A DNA stretch of 64,000 nt from Anaerolineae bacterium (GCA_022825675.1 JAJDWK010000072.1:1-64000); one strand, 5' to 3'; counted from the stretch's first letter, positions 48,543 to 58,542 are shown. The notes: generated from the sequence alone by a model not told the origin. Numbers and translations are program-made.

Positions 48543-49863
48543 GGTAGCGCTGCAGCTCCCAGGCGGTAACCTGCTGGCTGAACTCGGCGCATTCTTGGCG
48601 TTTGGCGGCGATGTAGCGGTCGCTGACATACGGTCCTAGCGCGGATAGCATGACTTCGTCCATCTGCAGCGCGTCCAGCGCTTCCGCCAGTGTATGCGGC
48701 AGCACAAGCAGTTGCCGCATGCGCCCCGGCGAGCCTTGGACTAGGGTCTCTTCCAGCGGCTCGGGCAGCGGCATCTTGTGGCGAATGCCATCCAGCCCCG
48801 CTTGCAGCATCAGCGCCATCGCCAGATAGGGGTTTGCTGTCGGGTCGGGGCAGCGCAGCTCCAGCCGCGTGTGATATTCCTTGCCGGGGGCGGTGCTGGG
48901 CACGCGGATTAGCGCGCCGCGATTGACATGCGCCCAGGTAACATTCACCGGCGCTTCAAAGCTGGTGCCAAGCCGTTTATAGGAATTGACCAGCGGTGCC
49001 AGCACGGCGCACATGGCGCGGGCATGTTCCAGCTGGCCCGCCAAAAAGTATTGCGCCAGCGCCGACAATCCATATTCGCTTTCGGGGTCAGCAAACAAAT
49101 TGCGCCCAGTTTCCAGGTCGTGCAGGCTTTGGTGGGTGTGCATGCCGGAGCCGGGCAATTCTGCATGGGGGCGCGGCATGAAGCTGCAATAATGGTTGTA
49201 CTTGCTGGCGATTGTCTTCAGCGCGACCCGCGCCGACAGGATATTGTCCGCCGAGCGCAAGGCATCGTCATATTGGAAGTCGATTTCATGCTGTCCGCTG
49301 CCGGTCTCTGAATGTGTCGAATCCACGCGGATTCCCATCGCGCCCAAGGCGGTGAGCATCTGCCGCCGCATGCTGCGTATCGGCATATCCGGGATGTCAA
49401 AATAGCCGGCTTTATCGGTATTGGCGCTGATCAATGGCGCGCCCGCCGCGTCCAATGGGAAGAGGAAGAACTCCAGCTCCATGCCCGTTTTGAATCTGAG
49501 GCGCTGCGCCTCCGCCTGTTCCAGCGCTTTTATCAGCAGGCTGCGCGGGTCGCCGATGAAAGACTCGCCGCTCTGCGTCAGGATGGAACAAATCAGGCGG
49601 GCAGTTTTTTCTTCGCCAGTCGTCCATGGCAGAATTGCGAAGCTGGCGGGGTCGGGCATCAGCGCCATATCACTTTCGGCGACGCGGGCGAAGCCTTCGA
49701 TGGCTGACCCGTCAAAATGCGAGCCATTCTCGAAAACATTCGCCAATTCCCGCGCGGGAATCATGACGCTTTTCACCAAACCGGTGATATCGGTGAACCA
49801 AAGCGCCACAAAGCGCACCTGATTTTCTTCAACCGCCTGGAGGACTGCCGCCGCCGAATCCAT
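48529..49863 (-). CDS. glnA: Glutamine synthetase type I
   Basis: RFVALWFTDITGLVKSVMIPA; FDGSAIEGFARVAESDM; GSGQHEIDFQYDDAL; MHTHQSL; NPYLAMALMLQAGLDGI. ATG 49863 preferred. Confidence 0.95.
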   Translation of the reverse strand: MDSAAAVLQAVEENQVRFVALWFTDITGLVKSVMIPARELANVFENGSHFDGSAIEGFARVAESDMALMPDPASFAILPWTTGEEKTARLICSILTQSGESFIGDPRSLLIKALEQAEAQRLRFKTGMELEFFLFPLDAAGAPLISANTDKAGYFDIPDMPIRSMRRQMLTALGAMGIRVDSTHSETGSGQHEIDFQYDDALRSADNILSARVALKTIASKYNHYCSFMPRPHAELPGSGMHTHQSLHDLETGRNLFADPESEYGLSALAQYFLAGQLEHARAMCAVLAPLVNSYKRLGTSFEAPVNVTWAHVNRGALIRVPSTAPGKEYHTRLELRCPDPTANPYLAMALMLQAGLDGIRHKMPLPEPLEETLVQGSPGRMRQLLVLPHTLAEALDALQMDEVMLSALGPYVSDRYIAAKRQECAEFSQQVTAWELQRYLSRF

Positions 49864-49901
49864 TAGTTGCCCTTGCCGCCTGCCAGTAGCGCATACTGAC
49901 G

Positions 49902-49931
49902 AGTATAGCGAGCGCATTTCCGCGCTTGCAA
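49902..49931 (-). promoter_or_regulatory. Candidate sigma70-like promoter for glnA (TTGCAA-18-TATACT); ATACT-GACG-AGTAT inverted repeat overlaps the -10
   Basis: Direct reading, ~40 bp upstream of the preferred glnA ATG. Confidence 0.5.
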
Positions 49932-49988
49932 TTGACGAGATAGCCGAAATCTGGCGCTGCTAATCATACAAATCTGCCAGTCAATGTC

Positions 49989-50435
49989 TTAGCTCAAAAG
50001 CTGCCAGTATCGCAGCAGCGCGTCCGCCCCCAGCAGATAACTGTGCCAGCCGAAGCCTGCGATTTGCCCCAGGCAAACGCCCGCGAGCAGCGACTGGTGG
50101 CGAAAGGCTTCACGCGCGTGGATGTTGGACAGATGCACTTCGATGACGGGCGTGGCGATGCCGCCGATGGCATCGCGCAAGGCGATGGAAGTATGGGTAT
50201 AGGCACCGGGATTAAATATGACGCCATCCGCCCAGGCTTTTGCGCTGTGCAGATGCTCGATGAGCGCGCCCTCGTGATTGGATTGCTCGGCGCGCAGCCC
50301 CACGGAATAGCGCTCGACATGGGCTTTTACGGCGTCGTTAATCGCGGCGAGCGTCATGCTGCCATAGATCTCTGGCTCGCGGCCGCCCAAGAGATTGAGA
50401 TTGGGACCGTGCAAGAGCAAAATCTGTTTGTGCAT
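49989..50435 (-). CDS. aroQ: 3-dehydroquinate dehydratase, type II
   Basis: [54 protein letters not shown]. Confidence 0.97.
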   Translation of the reverse strand: MHKQILLLHGPNLNLLGGREPEIYGSMTLAAINDAVKAHVERYSVGLRAEQSNHEGALIEHLHSAKAWADGVIFNPGAYTHTSIALRDAIGGIATPVIEVHLSNIHAREAFRHQSLLAGVCLGQIAGFGWHSYLLGADALLRYWQLLS

Positions 50436-50451
50436 TGCCTTCAGCCCCCTT

Positions 50452-51966
50452 TTATAAGACCGCCAGTATTTCTTCTTTTGATATGCCTTCGATGACAGTT
50501 GCCGCGCCCACCCCTTTCAGCAATACCAGACGCGGCACTCCCGCTTTCCATTTCTTGTCGGTTGCCATCGCCGCGTACCAGCGCTCCGCATCCAGTTGGA
50601 TGTCAGTCGGCAAGCCGATGTGCCGCAGCAATCGCTGAATCCTGGATACCAGCGCGTCATCAATCATGCCCAGATTTCGCGAAAGCAGCGCCGCTTTGAC
50701 GATGCCGATGGCGACGGCTTCGCCATGCGGCACGGCGAATTGCGTGACCTTTTCGATGGCATGGCCGAAAGTATGCCCGAGGTTCAGGTGCGCGCGAATA
50801 CCATGCTCAAAGGGGTCAGCCTCCACCACATCAATTTTGACTTGAATTGCTTGGCGCAGCAAGCGCGCCGCCTGTTCCGGCGCCCAAAGTTCCGGCTCCA
50901 ACAAGGCGGGCTGGGCAATCAAACCATGTTTTATCACCTCCGCCATACCGCAGCGCCATTGCGTCTCGGGCAGAGTCTTTAAGGTATCGGTATCCAGCAG
51001 CACAGTTTCCGGCTGTTTGAAAGCGCCAATCAAGTTTTTGCCCTGCGGCAGGTCGACGCCAACTTTGCCGCCGACGCTGGCATCCACCATGGCGAGCAAA
51101 CTGGTAGGCGCTTGCACAAAGCGGATGCCGCGCATATAAGTCGCCGCCGCGAAGCCCGCCATATCGCCGATGACGCCGCCGCCCAAAGCCAGCAGCGTGC
51201 TGGAGCGGTCGGCACCGTGGGCGAGCATGGCATCGTAGAGCTGCCGCACCGTGCCCAAAGTTTTGTGTTTTTCGCCATCAGGCACGGTGATGAGATCCGC
51301 CCGCGGCAAGCTCTTGACCAGCGCTTCGCCATAAAGCGGCGCCACCGTCTCGTTGCTGACCACGATGACATGCCCCGTCAAGCCCAGGCGCTCGGCATCT
51401 TGGGGGATTTGCTTGAGCAAGCCGCCGCCCAGCACTATCGGGTAGCCGCCAGCCGGCGTCTTGACATAGAGCGCCGTTTCATCAAGGGCGATGATTTCGC
51501 TGGCGAGCTGCTCGGGAGTTTTGCCCATAGTCTCGATTTGATGCGGCAAACTTGCGTAGACTTCGCGGCGGGCGGCATAAAGCTCTTGCCAATTGGGCGC
51601 CAGCGGGCGCTCGCCACTCGCCGTCAGACGGGAATGTAATGCCGCCGCGTCCGCGCTGAGGCAGAAGATTTTGCCGCTGCCCCCCAGCGCCGCCCGCACT
51701 TCATCGTCGATAAGCGTGCCACCACCAGTCGCGATGACGAGAGTCTTGCGCTGCGCCAGCTCGAATGCCAGCTGCCGCTCCAGCGCGCGGAATGCCGCTT
51801 CGCCCTGCTTGGCGAAAATCTGCGCGATAGTCATGCTCGCCCGCGCTTCCAGCAGGCAATCCATATCAACAAATTCGCGCTTGAGCATAAGCGCGACAAT
51901 TGCGCCGACAGTGCTTTTGCCAACGCCCATGAAGCCGGTGAGGATGATGTTAGCGGCGGCTGTCAT
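50452..51966 (-). CDS. aroKB: Bifunctional shikimate kinase / 3-dehydroquinate synthase
   Basis: N-terminal [18 protein letters not shown]...DMDCLLE (SK); C-terminal [55 protein letters not shown] (DHQS). Confidence 0.95.
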   Translation of the reverse strand: MTAAANIILTGFMGVGKSTVGAIVALMLKREFVDMDCLLEARASMTIAQIFAKQGEAAFRALERQLAFELAQRKTLVIATGGGTLIDDEVRAALGGSGKIFCLSADAAALHSRLTASGERPLAPNWQELYAARREVYASLPHQIETMGKTPEQLASEIIALDETALYVKTPAGGYPIVLGGGLLKQIPQDAERLGLTGHVIVVSNETVAPLYGEALVKSLPRADLITVPDGEKHKTLGTVRQLYDAMLAHGADRSSTLLALGGGVIGDMAGFAAATYMRGIRFVQAPTSLLAMVDASVGGKVGVDLPQGKNLIGAFKQPETVLLDTDTLKTLPETQWRCGMAEVIKHGLIAQPALLEPELWAPEQAARLLRQAIQVKIDVVEADPFEHGIRAHLNLGHTFGHAIEKVTQFAVPHGEAVAIGIVKAALLSRNLGMIDDALVSRIQRLLRHIGLPTDIQLDAERWYAAMATDKKWKAGVPRLVLLKGVGAATVIEGISKEEILAVL

Positions 51967-53141
51967 AGCTCATAACCGAAGCGCCAGGCTTCGTTGTCCA
52001 TAGGCAAGTCTTCCAGCCGGTTACGCCGCAGCGCATCAAAACGGGGGCGCATCTCTTCCAGGCTGTCGCCGCCCAGTTTTTCCAACAGGGCATCCGCCAG
52101 CACAATCGCCATCATCGCCTCGCCCACCGGCACCGCCCGCGGCAACGCGCAGAAATCACTGCGCTCATAGACTGTTGGCTTGGGCGCGCCGCTCGCCAAA
52201 TCGACCGAATCCGCGCCGCGCAGCATAGTTGAGATTGGCTTCATCGCCACACGCACGATGACCGGCTCGCCGGTGCTGATGCCGCCTTCCAAGCCGCCGG
52301 CGCGGTTGCTGCGCCGCGAGAGATTTCCCGCGCCATCGGTGATGATGTCATCATGCACTTGGGAGCCGCGCTTGCCGGCGTTGGCAAAAGCGCTGCCGAT
52401 TTCCGCGCCTTTCATCGCCTGGATGCTGACCATCGCCGCGACCAGGCGGGCATCCAGCTTGCGGTCATACTGCACATGCGAACCCAAACCCGGCGGCAGA
52501 CCGCGCGCAACCACCTCAAAAACGCCGCCGAGCGTGTCCTTGTCAATTTTGACTTGGCGGATTAACGCGCGCATTTTTTCCGCCGCCGCCGCATCGGGGC
52601 AGCGCACTTCATTGTCTTCGTTGCGCGCGATGCGCTCGTCCAGCGGCATAGCGGCAAGGTCAGCGATTACATCGCCCACTTGGGCGACATAGCCATCGAC
52701 GCGGATGCCAAATTCGCCGAGATAGCGCTTGCAGATTGCGCCGATGGCGACGCGCATGGTCGTTTCCCGCGCGCTCGCCCGCTCCAGCGACAGCCGCAGT
52801 TCGCGATAGCCGTATTTCAGCGCGCCAGTCAAATCGGCATGCCCGGGGCGCGGCGTCGTAAGCGGCTCGATATCGCGCTCTTTCCAGCTGCGGAAATCAC
52901 GATTTTGTACTTGCAGGGCGATGGGGGCGCCGGTTGTCGCGCCATTCATGACGCCGGCGGTGATGATGACGCGGTCTTTTTCAATCTGCATGCGCCCGCC
53001 AGAGCCATAGCCTTTCTGCCGGCGCTGCAAATCCCGATTGATGTCCGCAGCCGCAATCGGCAAGCCGGCCGGCATGCCTTCAAGGATGGCGGTTAAGCCA
53101 GGTCCATGGCTTTCGCCAGCGGTGAAAAAGCGAATTGGCAT
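51963..53141 (-). CDS. aroC: Chorismate synthase
   Basis: FFTAGESHGPGLTAILEGMPAGLP; RRQKGYGSGGRMQIEKD; RPGHADLTGALKYG; NRAGGLEGGISTGEPV. Confidence 0.97.
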   Translation of the reverse strand: MPIRFFTAGESHGPGLTAILEGMPAGLPIAAADINRDLQRRQKGYGSGGRMQIEKDRVIITAGVMNGATTGAPIALQVQNRDFRSWKERDIEPLTTPRPGHADLTGALKYGYRELRLSLERASARETTMRVAIGAICKRYLGEFGIRVDGYVAQVGDVIADLAAMPLDERIARNEDNEVRCPDAAAAEKMRALIRQVKIDKDTLGGVFEVVARGLPPGLGSHVQYDRKLDARLVAAMVSIQAMKGAEIGSAFANAGKRGSQVHDDIITDGAGNLSRRSNRAGGLEGGISTGEPVIVRVAMKPISTMLRGADSVDLASGAPKPTVYERSDFCALPRAVPVGEAMMAIVLADALLEKLGGDSLEEMRPRFDALRRNRLEDLPMDNEAWRFGYEL

Positions 53142-53144
53142 AAG

Positions 53145-53984
53145 CTATCCGTCCTCAGTCTCGCCTGCTAAAGCGCCGCGCAGCGCGCCCAGCATCACAT
53201 CAATCGGCGGCGGGACGCCCGTCCATAGCTCAAAGGCGATCGCGCCTTGACGCGCCAACATGCCCAAGCCGCCAATCGCCCGCCCGCCATGCGCCGCCGC
53301 CTGCCGCATCAGCGCGGTGGTGGCGGGGCGATATACCATGTCATAGACAGTAATGCCCGCGGGGAAAGGCAGGCGGCGCGCCCAGGGCGTCCGCTCGCTG
53401 TGCGGGTGCAAGCCGACCGATGTGCAATTGACCAGCAGCGCCATATTCCAGTCAGCGGCCGCTTCCAGCGTCAGCACTTGCACCCCTTCGACACCTGCCG
53501 AGGCGCTCAAGCGCTGCACTAAATTAAGCGCCCGCGCGGCAGTGCGGTTGACGATTGCCACCTCTGCGCCCGCGCGCGTCAAGCCATAGACTGCCGCCCG
53601 CGCCGCGCCGCCCGCGCCCAAAATCAGCGCGCGACTGCCCGCCAGCGGCACATCATGCGCCCGCAAGTCGTTGATGAAGCCATCGGCATCGGTGTTGGTG
53701 CCGATATTGCTGCGAAAATCGACAGTGTTGACAGCGCCAATTGCGCGCGCCTTTTCGTCGGGGCGGACGAACTGCATAATCGCTTCTTTGTGCGGCACGG
53801 TAACATTGATGCCGATATAGCCGTGATTTTTGGGCTCACTTAAGCCAAGCCGCAATATATCCGGCGGGATCGCCATGGCATCATAGTGCCAGTCGCTCAT
53901 GCCCAGCGCGGCGAAAGCGGCATTGTGCATCAGCGGGCTCAGGCTGTGCGCAACCGGGAAGCCGATTACCCCAACGCGCTTCAT
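53145..53984 (-). CDS. aroE: Shikimate dehydrogenase
   Basis: VGVIGFPVAHSLSPLMHNAAFAALGM; GINVTVPHKEAIM; ILGAGGAARAAVYGL; NCTSVGLHP. Confidence 0.96.
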   Translation of the reverse strand: MKRVGVIGFPVAHSLSPLMHNAAFAALGMSDWHYDAMAIPPDILRLGLSEPKNHGYIGINVTVPHKEAIMQFVRPDEKARAIGAVNTVDFRSNIGTNTDADGFINDLRAHDVPLAGSRALILGAGGAARAAVYGLTRAGAEVAIVNRTAARALNLVQRLSASAGVEGVQVLTLEAAADWNMALLVNCTSVGLHPHSERTPWARRLPFPAGITVYDMVYRPATTALMRQAAAHGGRAIGGLGMLARQGAIAFELWTGVPPPIDVMLGALRGALAGETEDG

Positions 53985-54027
53985 ATCACATTCTCAATCA
54001 ATAAGTTCATTTTCATCTCGCGGCGAT

Positions 54028-55356
54028 TTAATCGGGGCGCAGCAGCGCGCCACAATCGGCGAGCGTTTTGGCAAAGCCGGGGAAGCTGTCACTGGCGCAG
54101 GCGGCATCGTTGATTATCGCGCCTTCCGCCGCTATCAGCCCGGCAATGGTCAGGCTCATGGCGATGCGGTGGTCATCATGCCCCTGCGCCTGCCCGCCCG
54201 TCAACTGCTGCGGTCCCACAATGCGGAAGCCATCTTCCCGCTCTTCAATGACTGCGCCCAGCTTTCGCAGCTCGGCTGCCATCACGGCAATACGATCGGT
54301 CTCTTTGACGCGCAGCTCACGCGCATCACGCACGATGGTTTCGCCCTCGGCTTGCGTCGCCGCCACCATCAAAATGGGGAATTCGTCAATCATGCGCACC
54401 ACGGTTGCGCCGCTAATCTCGACGCCGCGCAAAGCGCTTTTGCGGGCGCGGATATCGCCAATGGGCTCGCCCGCTTGCTCAGCGAGATTGCTGACGCTGA
54501 TGTCGCCGCCCATCGCCTCAAGCACTTCTAAGAGGCCTGTGCGCGTCGGATTGAGGTTGACGCCGCGTATCGTCAAGTCGGAATCAGGTACCAGCAAGCC
54601 CGCCACCAAAAGAAAGGCGGCGGAAGAAAAATCCCCGGGCACCGTGATATCCAGCGGCTGCAGCTTTTTCTTCGGCTCGATAGTGATGCGCTCGCTTGCG
54701 TCGAGATTCTCGTCAGCTGCCGCTGTGACGCTCACGCCCATAGAGCGCAGCATTCTTTCGGTGTGGTCGCGCGCTGGTCCCGGCTGGAGCACGGTCGTCG
54801 GCGCATCGGCATAAAGCCCCGCCAGCAGAATCGCGCTTTTGACCTGCCCGCTGGCAATCGGCATCGCATAACGGATGCCCTTGAGCGGCGCCGGCGCGAT
54901 GCGTATTGGGCAGAAGCCATCGCTGGCGCTGATGTCCGCGCCCATCAGCCGCAGCGGCTCGGTGATCCGTTTCATCGGGCGGCGGCGCAGCTGCGCGCTG
55001 CCATCCAGGACGCTGGGGAAGCTCTGCCCCGCCAGCAAACCCGCGAGCAGGCGAATGCCAGTGCCGGCGTTCATCAGGTTCAAAGGCGCTTGCGGCTGGC
55101 GCAAATTGCCGCCTTTGATGCTCAAGCTCGTGGCGTCATGCCGCTCAATGGCAGCGCCCAAAGCGCGCATCGCGCCCAGGGTCGCTTCGGTATCACCAGC
55201 TGCCAGCCAATTGCGTATCCGGGATTTGCCCTCGGCGATGGCAGCAAGCATGACGGCGCGGTGTGAAATCGATTTGTCACCCGGGACCGCCACCGCGCCG
55301 CGCAAGCGCGAGCCGGGGCGCAGGACAAACCGGGTCAGCCTAGCGTTGGGATTCAT
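54028..55356 (-). CDS. aroA: 3-phosphoshikimate 1-carboxyvinyltransferase (EPSP synthase)
   Basis: VPGDKSISHRAVMLAAIAEG; LMNAGTGIRLLAGLLAG; RELRVKETDRIAVMAAEL; DDHRIAMSLTIAGL. Confidence 0.97.
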   Translation of the reverse strand: MNPNARLTRFVLRPGSRLRGAVAVPGDKSISHRAVMLAAIAEGKSRIRNWLAAGDTEATLGAMRALGAAIERHDATSLSIKGGNLRQPQAPLNLMNAGTGIRLLAGLLAGQSFPSVLDGSAQLRRRPMKRITEPLRLMGADISASDGFCPIRIAPAPLKGIRYAMPIASGQVKSAILLAGLYADAPTTVLQPGPARDHTERMLRSMGVSVTAAADENLDASERITIEPKKKLQPLDITVPGDFSSAAFLLVAGLLVPDSDLTIRGVNLNPTRTGLLEVLEAMGGDISVSNLAEQAGEPIGDIRARKSALRGVEISGATVVRMIDEFPILMVAATQAEGETIVRDARELRVKETDRIAVMAAELRKLGAVIEEREDGFRIVGPQQLTGGQAQGHDDHRIAMSLTIAGLIAAEGAIINDAACASDSFPGFAKTLADCGALLRPD

Positions 55357-56224
55357 AATTTCGCGCCCATTTCTTCCGCGCTAAGCGGATTGGTCCCAGC
55401 TTTTGGCTCAGCCGCTGCTCATCCCCTGCCAGCAGCATCGTCTCCAGCATCGCCAATTGCATGCGGAATTGCGCCAGCAAAGTCGCCACCGCCTTGGTAT
55501 TTGTGCTGAGGATATCGCCCATCATTGTAACATCGCTGGCGGCGAGGCGGCTGGTATCGCGGAAGCCGCCAGCCGCCAGTTCCCAATAGGCGGTGTCAGT
55601 CTCGGCTTGGTCGGCGACAGTCGCGATGAGGGTCGCGCTCAGCAGGTAGGGCAGATGGCTGATGCCCGCGACAATTTTATCGTGGCGGTCGGCTTGCATT
55701 TCTATCGGCAGGGCACCCAAGCTCTCGACAAATGCCTGCGCGCGCAGGCGGGCGGCCGGGGTCGTGCGCCGCGAGGGACACAATACAAAGGGGCGATTGT
55801 GGAACAAGCTGCCGTCCGCTTCTTGGATGCCGCCATTTTCCTTTCCCGTCATCGGATGCCCGCCAACGGCGTTGACGCCAATCGGCAATTTTGCCATCGC
55901 ATCAACAATATCCTGTTTGGTGCTGCCGAGGTCTATCAACAGCGTGTTTGAGCGCAGGTACGAGCCGATGCGCATCGACAGCATTTCGATAATCACGCGC
56001 ACGGGGGTCGCCAAAACCACCACATCGGCGCTGTTGACGCCGGCGTACAAATCGGCAGTGGCGGCATCCACGATTTTGCTCTTGAGCGCCTGCTCGCGCG
56101 CCGCCGCATCAAGGTCAATGCCGGTGATATGCTCCGCCGCGCCACGCAGCGCCAGCGCCAGCGAGCCGCCCATCAAACCCAAGCCGACAATCGCCAGATG
56201 GCGCGCTCGAAAACCCGCTGACAT
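55340..56224 (-). CDS. tyrA: Prephenate dehydrogenase
   Basis: LAIVGLGLMGGSLALALRG; DLGSTKQDIVDAM; GGHPMTGKENGGIQEADGSLFHNRPFVLCP. ATG 56224 preferred. Confidence 0.93.
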   Translation of the reverse strand: MSAGFRARHLAIVGLGLMGGSLALALRGAAEHITGIDLDAAAREQALKSKIVDAATADLYAGVNSADVVVLATPVRVIIEMLSMRIGSYLRSNTLLIDLGSTKQDIVDAMAKLPIGVNAVGGHPMTGKENGGIQEADGSLFHNRPFVLCPSRRTTPAARLRAQAFVESLGALPIEMQADRHDKIVAGISHLPYLLSATLIATVADQAETDTAYWELAAGGFRDTSRLAASDVTMMGDILSTNTKAVATLLAQFRMQLAMLETMLLAGDEQRLSQKLGPIRLARKKWARNYESQR

Positions 56225-56613
56225 CAGTCGCCCCCCGCCGGCATATCCTGTGCCAGGTCGGGCCGCAGCACCGCCGCCCCCCGCAGGAATACATGTCGGA
56301 TTTCGTCCAGCGATTTCTCGGTATTCCAGTGAATCAGCACGCGGATGCACATCGGCAAGCCATGTTTGACATCCGCTTCCTGGAAGCCCATGAGGGCGGT
56401 GCGCGTCCAGCCCATCAGGCGCGCGGCTTTGGCGGGGAAGGTGTCGTCCAGCTCGGGCGTCGCGCTGAAGAGAACGCTCGCCACTTCTTCTTCGACGATG
56501 CCGTTGCGGTCAATCATCGCGCGCAGCAATTCCTGCGTCGCTTGTAAAATCGCCTCGTTCGAGTTGGTATCCACCGTGGTGGCGCCCCGTATGCCGCGTA
56601 TCATAAAGCGCAT
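56224..56613 (-). CDS. aroH: Monofunctional chorismate mutase (AroH type)
   Basis: MRFMIRGIRGATTVDTNSNEAILQATQELLRAMIDRNGIVEEEVASVLFSATPELDDTFPAKAARLMGWTRTALMGFQEADV. ATG 56613 with GAGGGG SD. Confidence 0.95.
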   Translation of the reverse strand: MRFMIRGIRGATTVDTNSNEAILQATQELLRAMIDRNGIVEEEVASVLFSATPELDDTFPAKAARLMGWTRTALMGFQEADVKHGLPMCIRVLIHWNTEKSLDEIRHVFLRGAAVLRPDLAQDMPAGGD

Positions 56614-56632
56614 GCTCCCCTCAAAATTACAC

Positions 56633-56662
56633 AAAAAAAGCGCCGAGTGCTTCACTCTGCGC
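56633..56662 (-). terminator. Intrinsic terminator/attenuator immediately upstream of aroH
   Basis: Minus strand GCGCAGAGTG-AAG-CACTCGGCGC-TTTTTTT: 9 bp with one A.G mismatch plus U7, ending 19 nt before the aroH ATG. Confidence 0.85.
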
Positions 56663-56702
56663 CCCTTGTTTGTTCAGCAAGGATAGTTTATGTCAGCGCG
56701 AA

Positions 56703-56780
56703 TCACCCAGACCGGTCTATGCAGTTTGGGCAGTAATAATAGTCTAGTGCAATCGCTCTTGCTAGACTGCGCTCAATCAT
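56703..56780 (-). CDS. Candidate 25-aa leader peptide with three consecutive Tyr codons (MIERSLARAIALDYYYCPNCIDRSG)
   Basis: Codon-by-codon reading: ATG ATT GAG CGC AGT CTA GCA AGA GCG ATT GCA CTA GAC TAT TAT TAC TGC CCA AAC TGC ATA GAC CGG TCT GGG TGA; lies 5' of the aroH terminator. Below the ORF-track length cutoff. Confidence 0.5.
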   Translation of the reverse strand: MIERSLARAIALDYYYCPNCIDRSG

Positions 56781-58416
56781 AGTCAATACTTGCTCCGCTA
56801 GGTATCGGATGCGATTTGTAACGGGATGCGATTCGCCGCCAATTTATATCGCTCGCGTCATTACCTCGGCAGACAATGCGGTTCGCATTGCTCGCACTAA
56901 TGTCCATGGAAACGCTTGGCGCAGTGAATTTCCGTCCGATATCGCTCGTGAAATGGCTCAACCCAATTAACTTTAGCGTATTGGGGATATCTTGTCCAAC
57001 CCGAATTGCACAGATGATCTTGAAGGCGACTTCGTTGGCAATTTGTTCGTTGGGAATGAAGGGCCAAGGCTTAAGGTCGTAATCAATGGTGGTGGACGAG
57101 TTAGAAATCTCGATATCAAGGATACGGATATCATCCGCGTGACGGGAAACGAGTGTTCGGATTTCACTGGCGTCTAATTTGGTTTCGGGACTTGGTACGG
57201 GTGTAGCGCGTCGGGTCGATTGGTTTGCTGAAGTTGATACGTGAGTGTCATCTGTTACTGGCAAAGTTAATATGTCACCGCCTAAGTGAATGTAGTTGGC
57301 ATTAATCCAGCCATCATTTAATTGTAGCCAACTGCCTGATTCATTGCGCCCAATTGCAAACACTTGATCGCCGCGTCGCAGCTGTTCCAGTCTCTCGCTT
57401 CCCGCATACCTAGGTCCGGATCTCAAGTAGACAACGGGAAGTCCTGTAATTGCGCCTTTAATTCCTGCTGGCGAAGATGGCAAACGCATCATATCACCAC
57501 TGACTTCAACCGATTCGGCCGTTATCCAGCCCCGCACGGTTTGCAACCATAAGCCGTCTTCAGTGCGCATCAAGACAAGCTTCTCGTCGCGTTCATCTAA
57601 GATACCGACAATGCTACTGTTTATACTAGGATTGGAATAGACATTCTGCTCCGTAAGCGCCATGAGAGATACGAAATAGGCTTGCGGCAAAGACATCAAG
57701 TCGCCGCTTATATCCATTCCGCTGGCGATATTAAGCCAGCCCATAGGGGTTTTGACCCAGTTGGAATCAGCGGTGCGTTCATAGGCAAAGACTTCATCCC
57801 CGTGCGGGAAAATCTCAAGTACATCGGCTTCCCAAGTCGGCCCGCTGAGGAAAGCAGCGTTTTTGGCAGCGGTAACGGTGATGCTGGCGAAGCTCACTGG
57901 CAACAATAATATATCGCCATCGAATTCGACCTCGCTGGCTGGGATCCATCCCTTCGGTGTCTCTAGCCATGTGCCGTCATGATTCCTTCCAATCGCAACG
58001 GAGAACTGCCCAATAAGAATTTCTTCAGTCGTAATATAGCTGCCGTCCGGCCCGCTACGCAGGCCAAGTTTCGCGAAGGCCTGCAGAGTGAGAGCCCCCT
58101 CAGTCTGCCGCAGAGTCATGATATCTCCGGCTGCCGCGACATTTCGGGAGTTCACCCAGCCTTCCGCACATTGCAGCCAGTCCCCTTCGGCATCCCGCCC
58201 GAAGGCGTTCAGTTCCTCTCCGCTTTCAAATACGCCCAAGACGTTTGAGTAAAAGTCTGGTCTGCTGTGAAATGCAAGGTTTTGCTTCGCAAGTATGGTG
58301 ACTTCATGCGCCTCTTCGTTCCACTGCACTAATGTCGAAATGCGCTCTTGAGCACGCACCGATACTGAAATGACAGCGGCGACAGCTAATACCAAGTAAG
58401 CCAACCGTTTAGGCAT
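56773..58416 (-). CDS. Secreted multi-SH3-like (bacterial SH3b) repeat protein
   Basis: Signal peptide MPKRLAYLVLAVAAVISVSVRAQ, then five degenerate repeats of the type (N.AFHSRPDFYSNVLGVFESGEELNAFGRDAEGDWLQCAEGWVN; VYLRSGPRYAGSERLEQLRRGDQVFAIGRNESGSWLQLNDGWINANYIHLGGDILTLP). Confidence 0.85.
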   Translation of the reverse strand: MPKRLAYLVLAVAAVISVSVRAQERISTLVQWNEEAHEVTILAKQNLAFHSRPDFYSNVLGVFESGEELNAFGRDAEGDWLQCAEGWVNSRNVAAAGDIMTLRQTEGALTLQAFAKLGLRSGPDGSYITTEEILIGQFSVAIGRNHDGTWLETPKGWIPASEVEFDGDILLLPVSFASITVTAAKNAAFLSGPTWEADVLEIFPHGDEVFAYERTADSNWVKTPMGWLNIASGMDISGDLMSLPQAYFVSLMALTEQNVYSNPSINSSIVGILDERDEKLVLMRTEDGLWLQTVRGWITAESVEVSGDMMRLPSSPAGIKGAITGLPVVYLRSGPRYAGSERLEQLRRGDQVFAIGRNESGSWLQLNDGWINANYIHLGGDILTLPVTDDTHVSTSANQSTRRATPVPSPETKLDASEIRTLVSRHADDIRILDIEISNSSTTIDYDLKPWPFIPNEQIANEVAFKIICAIRVGQDIPNTLKLIGLSHFTSDIGRKFTAPSVSMDISASNANRIVCRGNDASDINWRRIASRYKSHPIPSGASIDYD

Positions 58417-58542
58417 ATTATGAATCTCCTCAGCATCGTAGAGCAAACGCAAGCCAACACCTTGTCGTGAATTATTCGCAGAATCTAACCAAAATTATAA
58501 TCCACATTCACGGTTGTAGCTGCCCCTTGCCAAAGCGGAAGC

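Noticed and set aside
58485-58520. Perfect TATAAT-like -10 upstream of the SH3 gene
   Set aside because: No acceptable -35 at 16-18 bp and no extended -10; too weak to call as a promoter.
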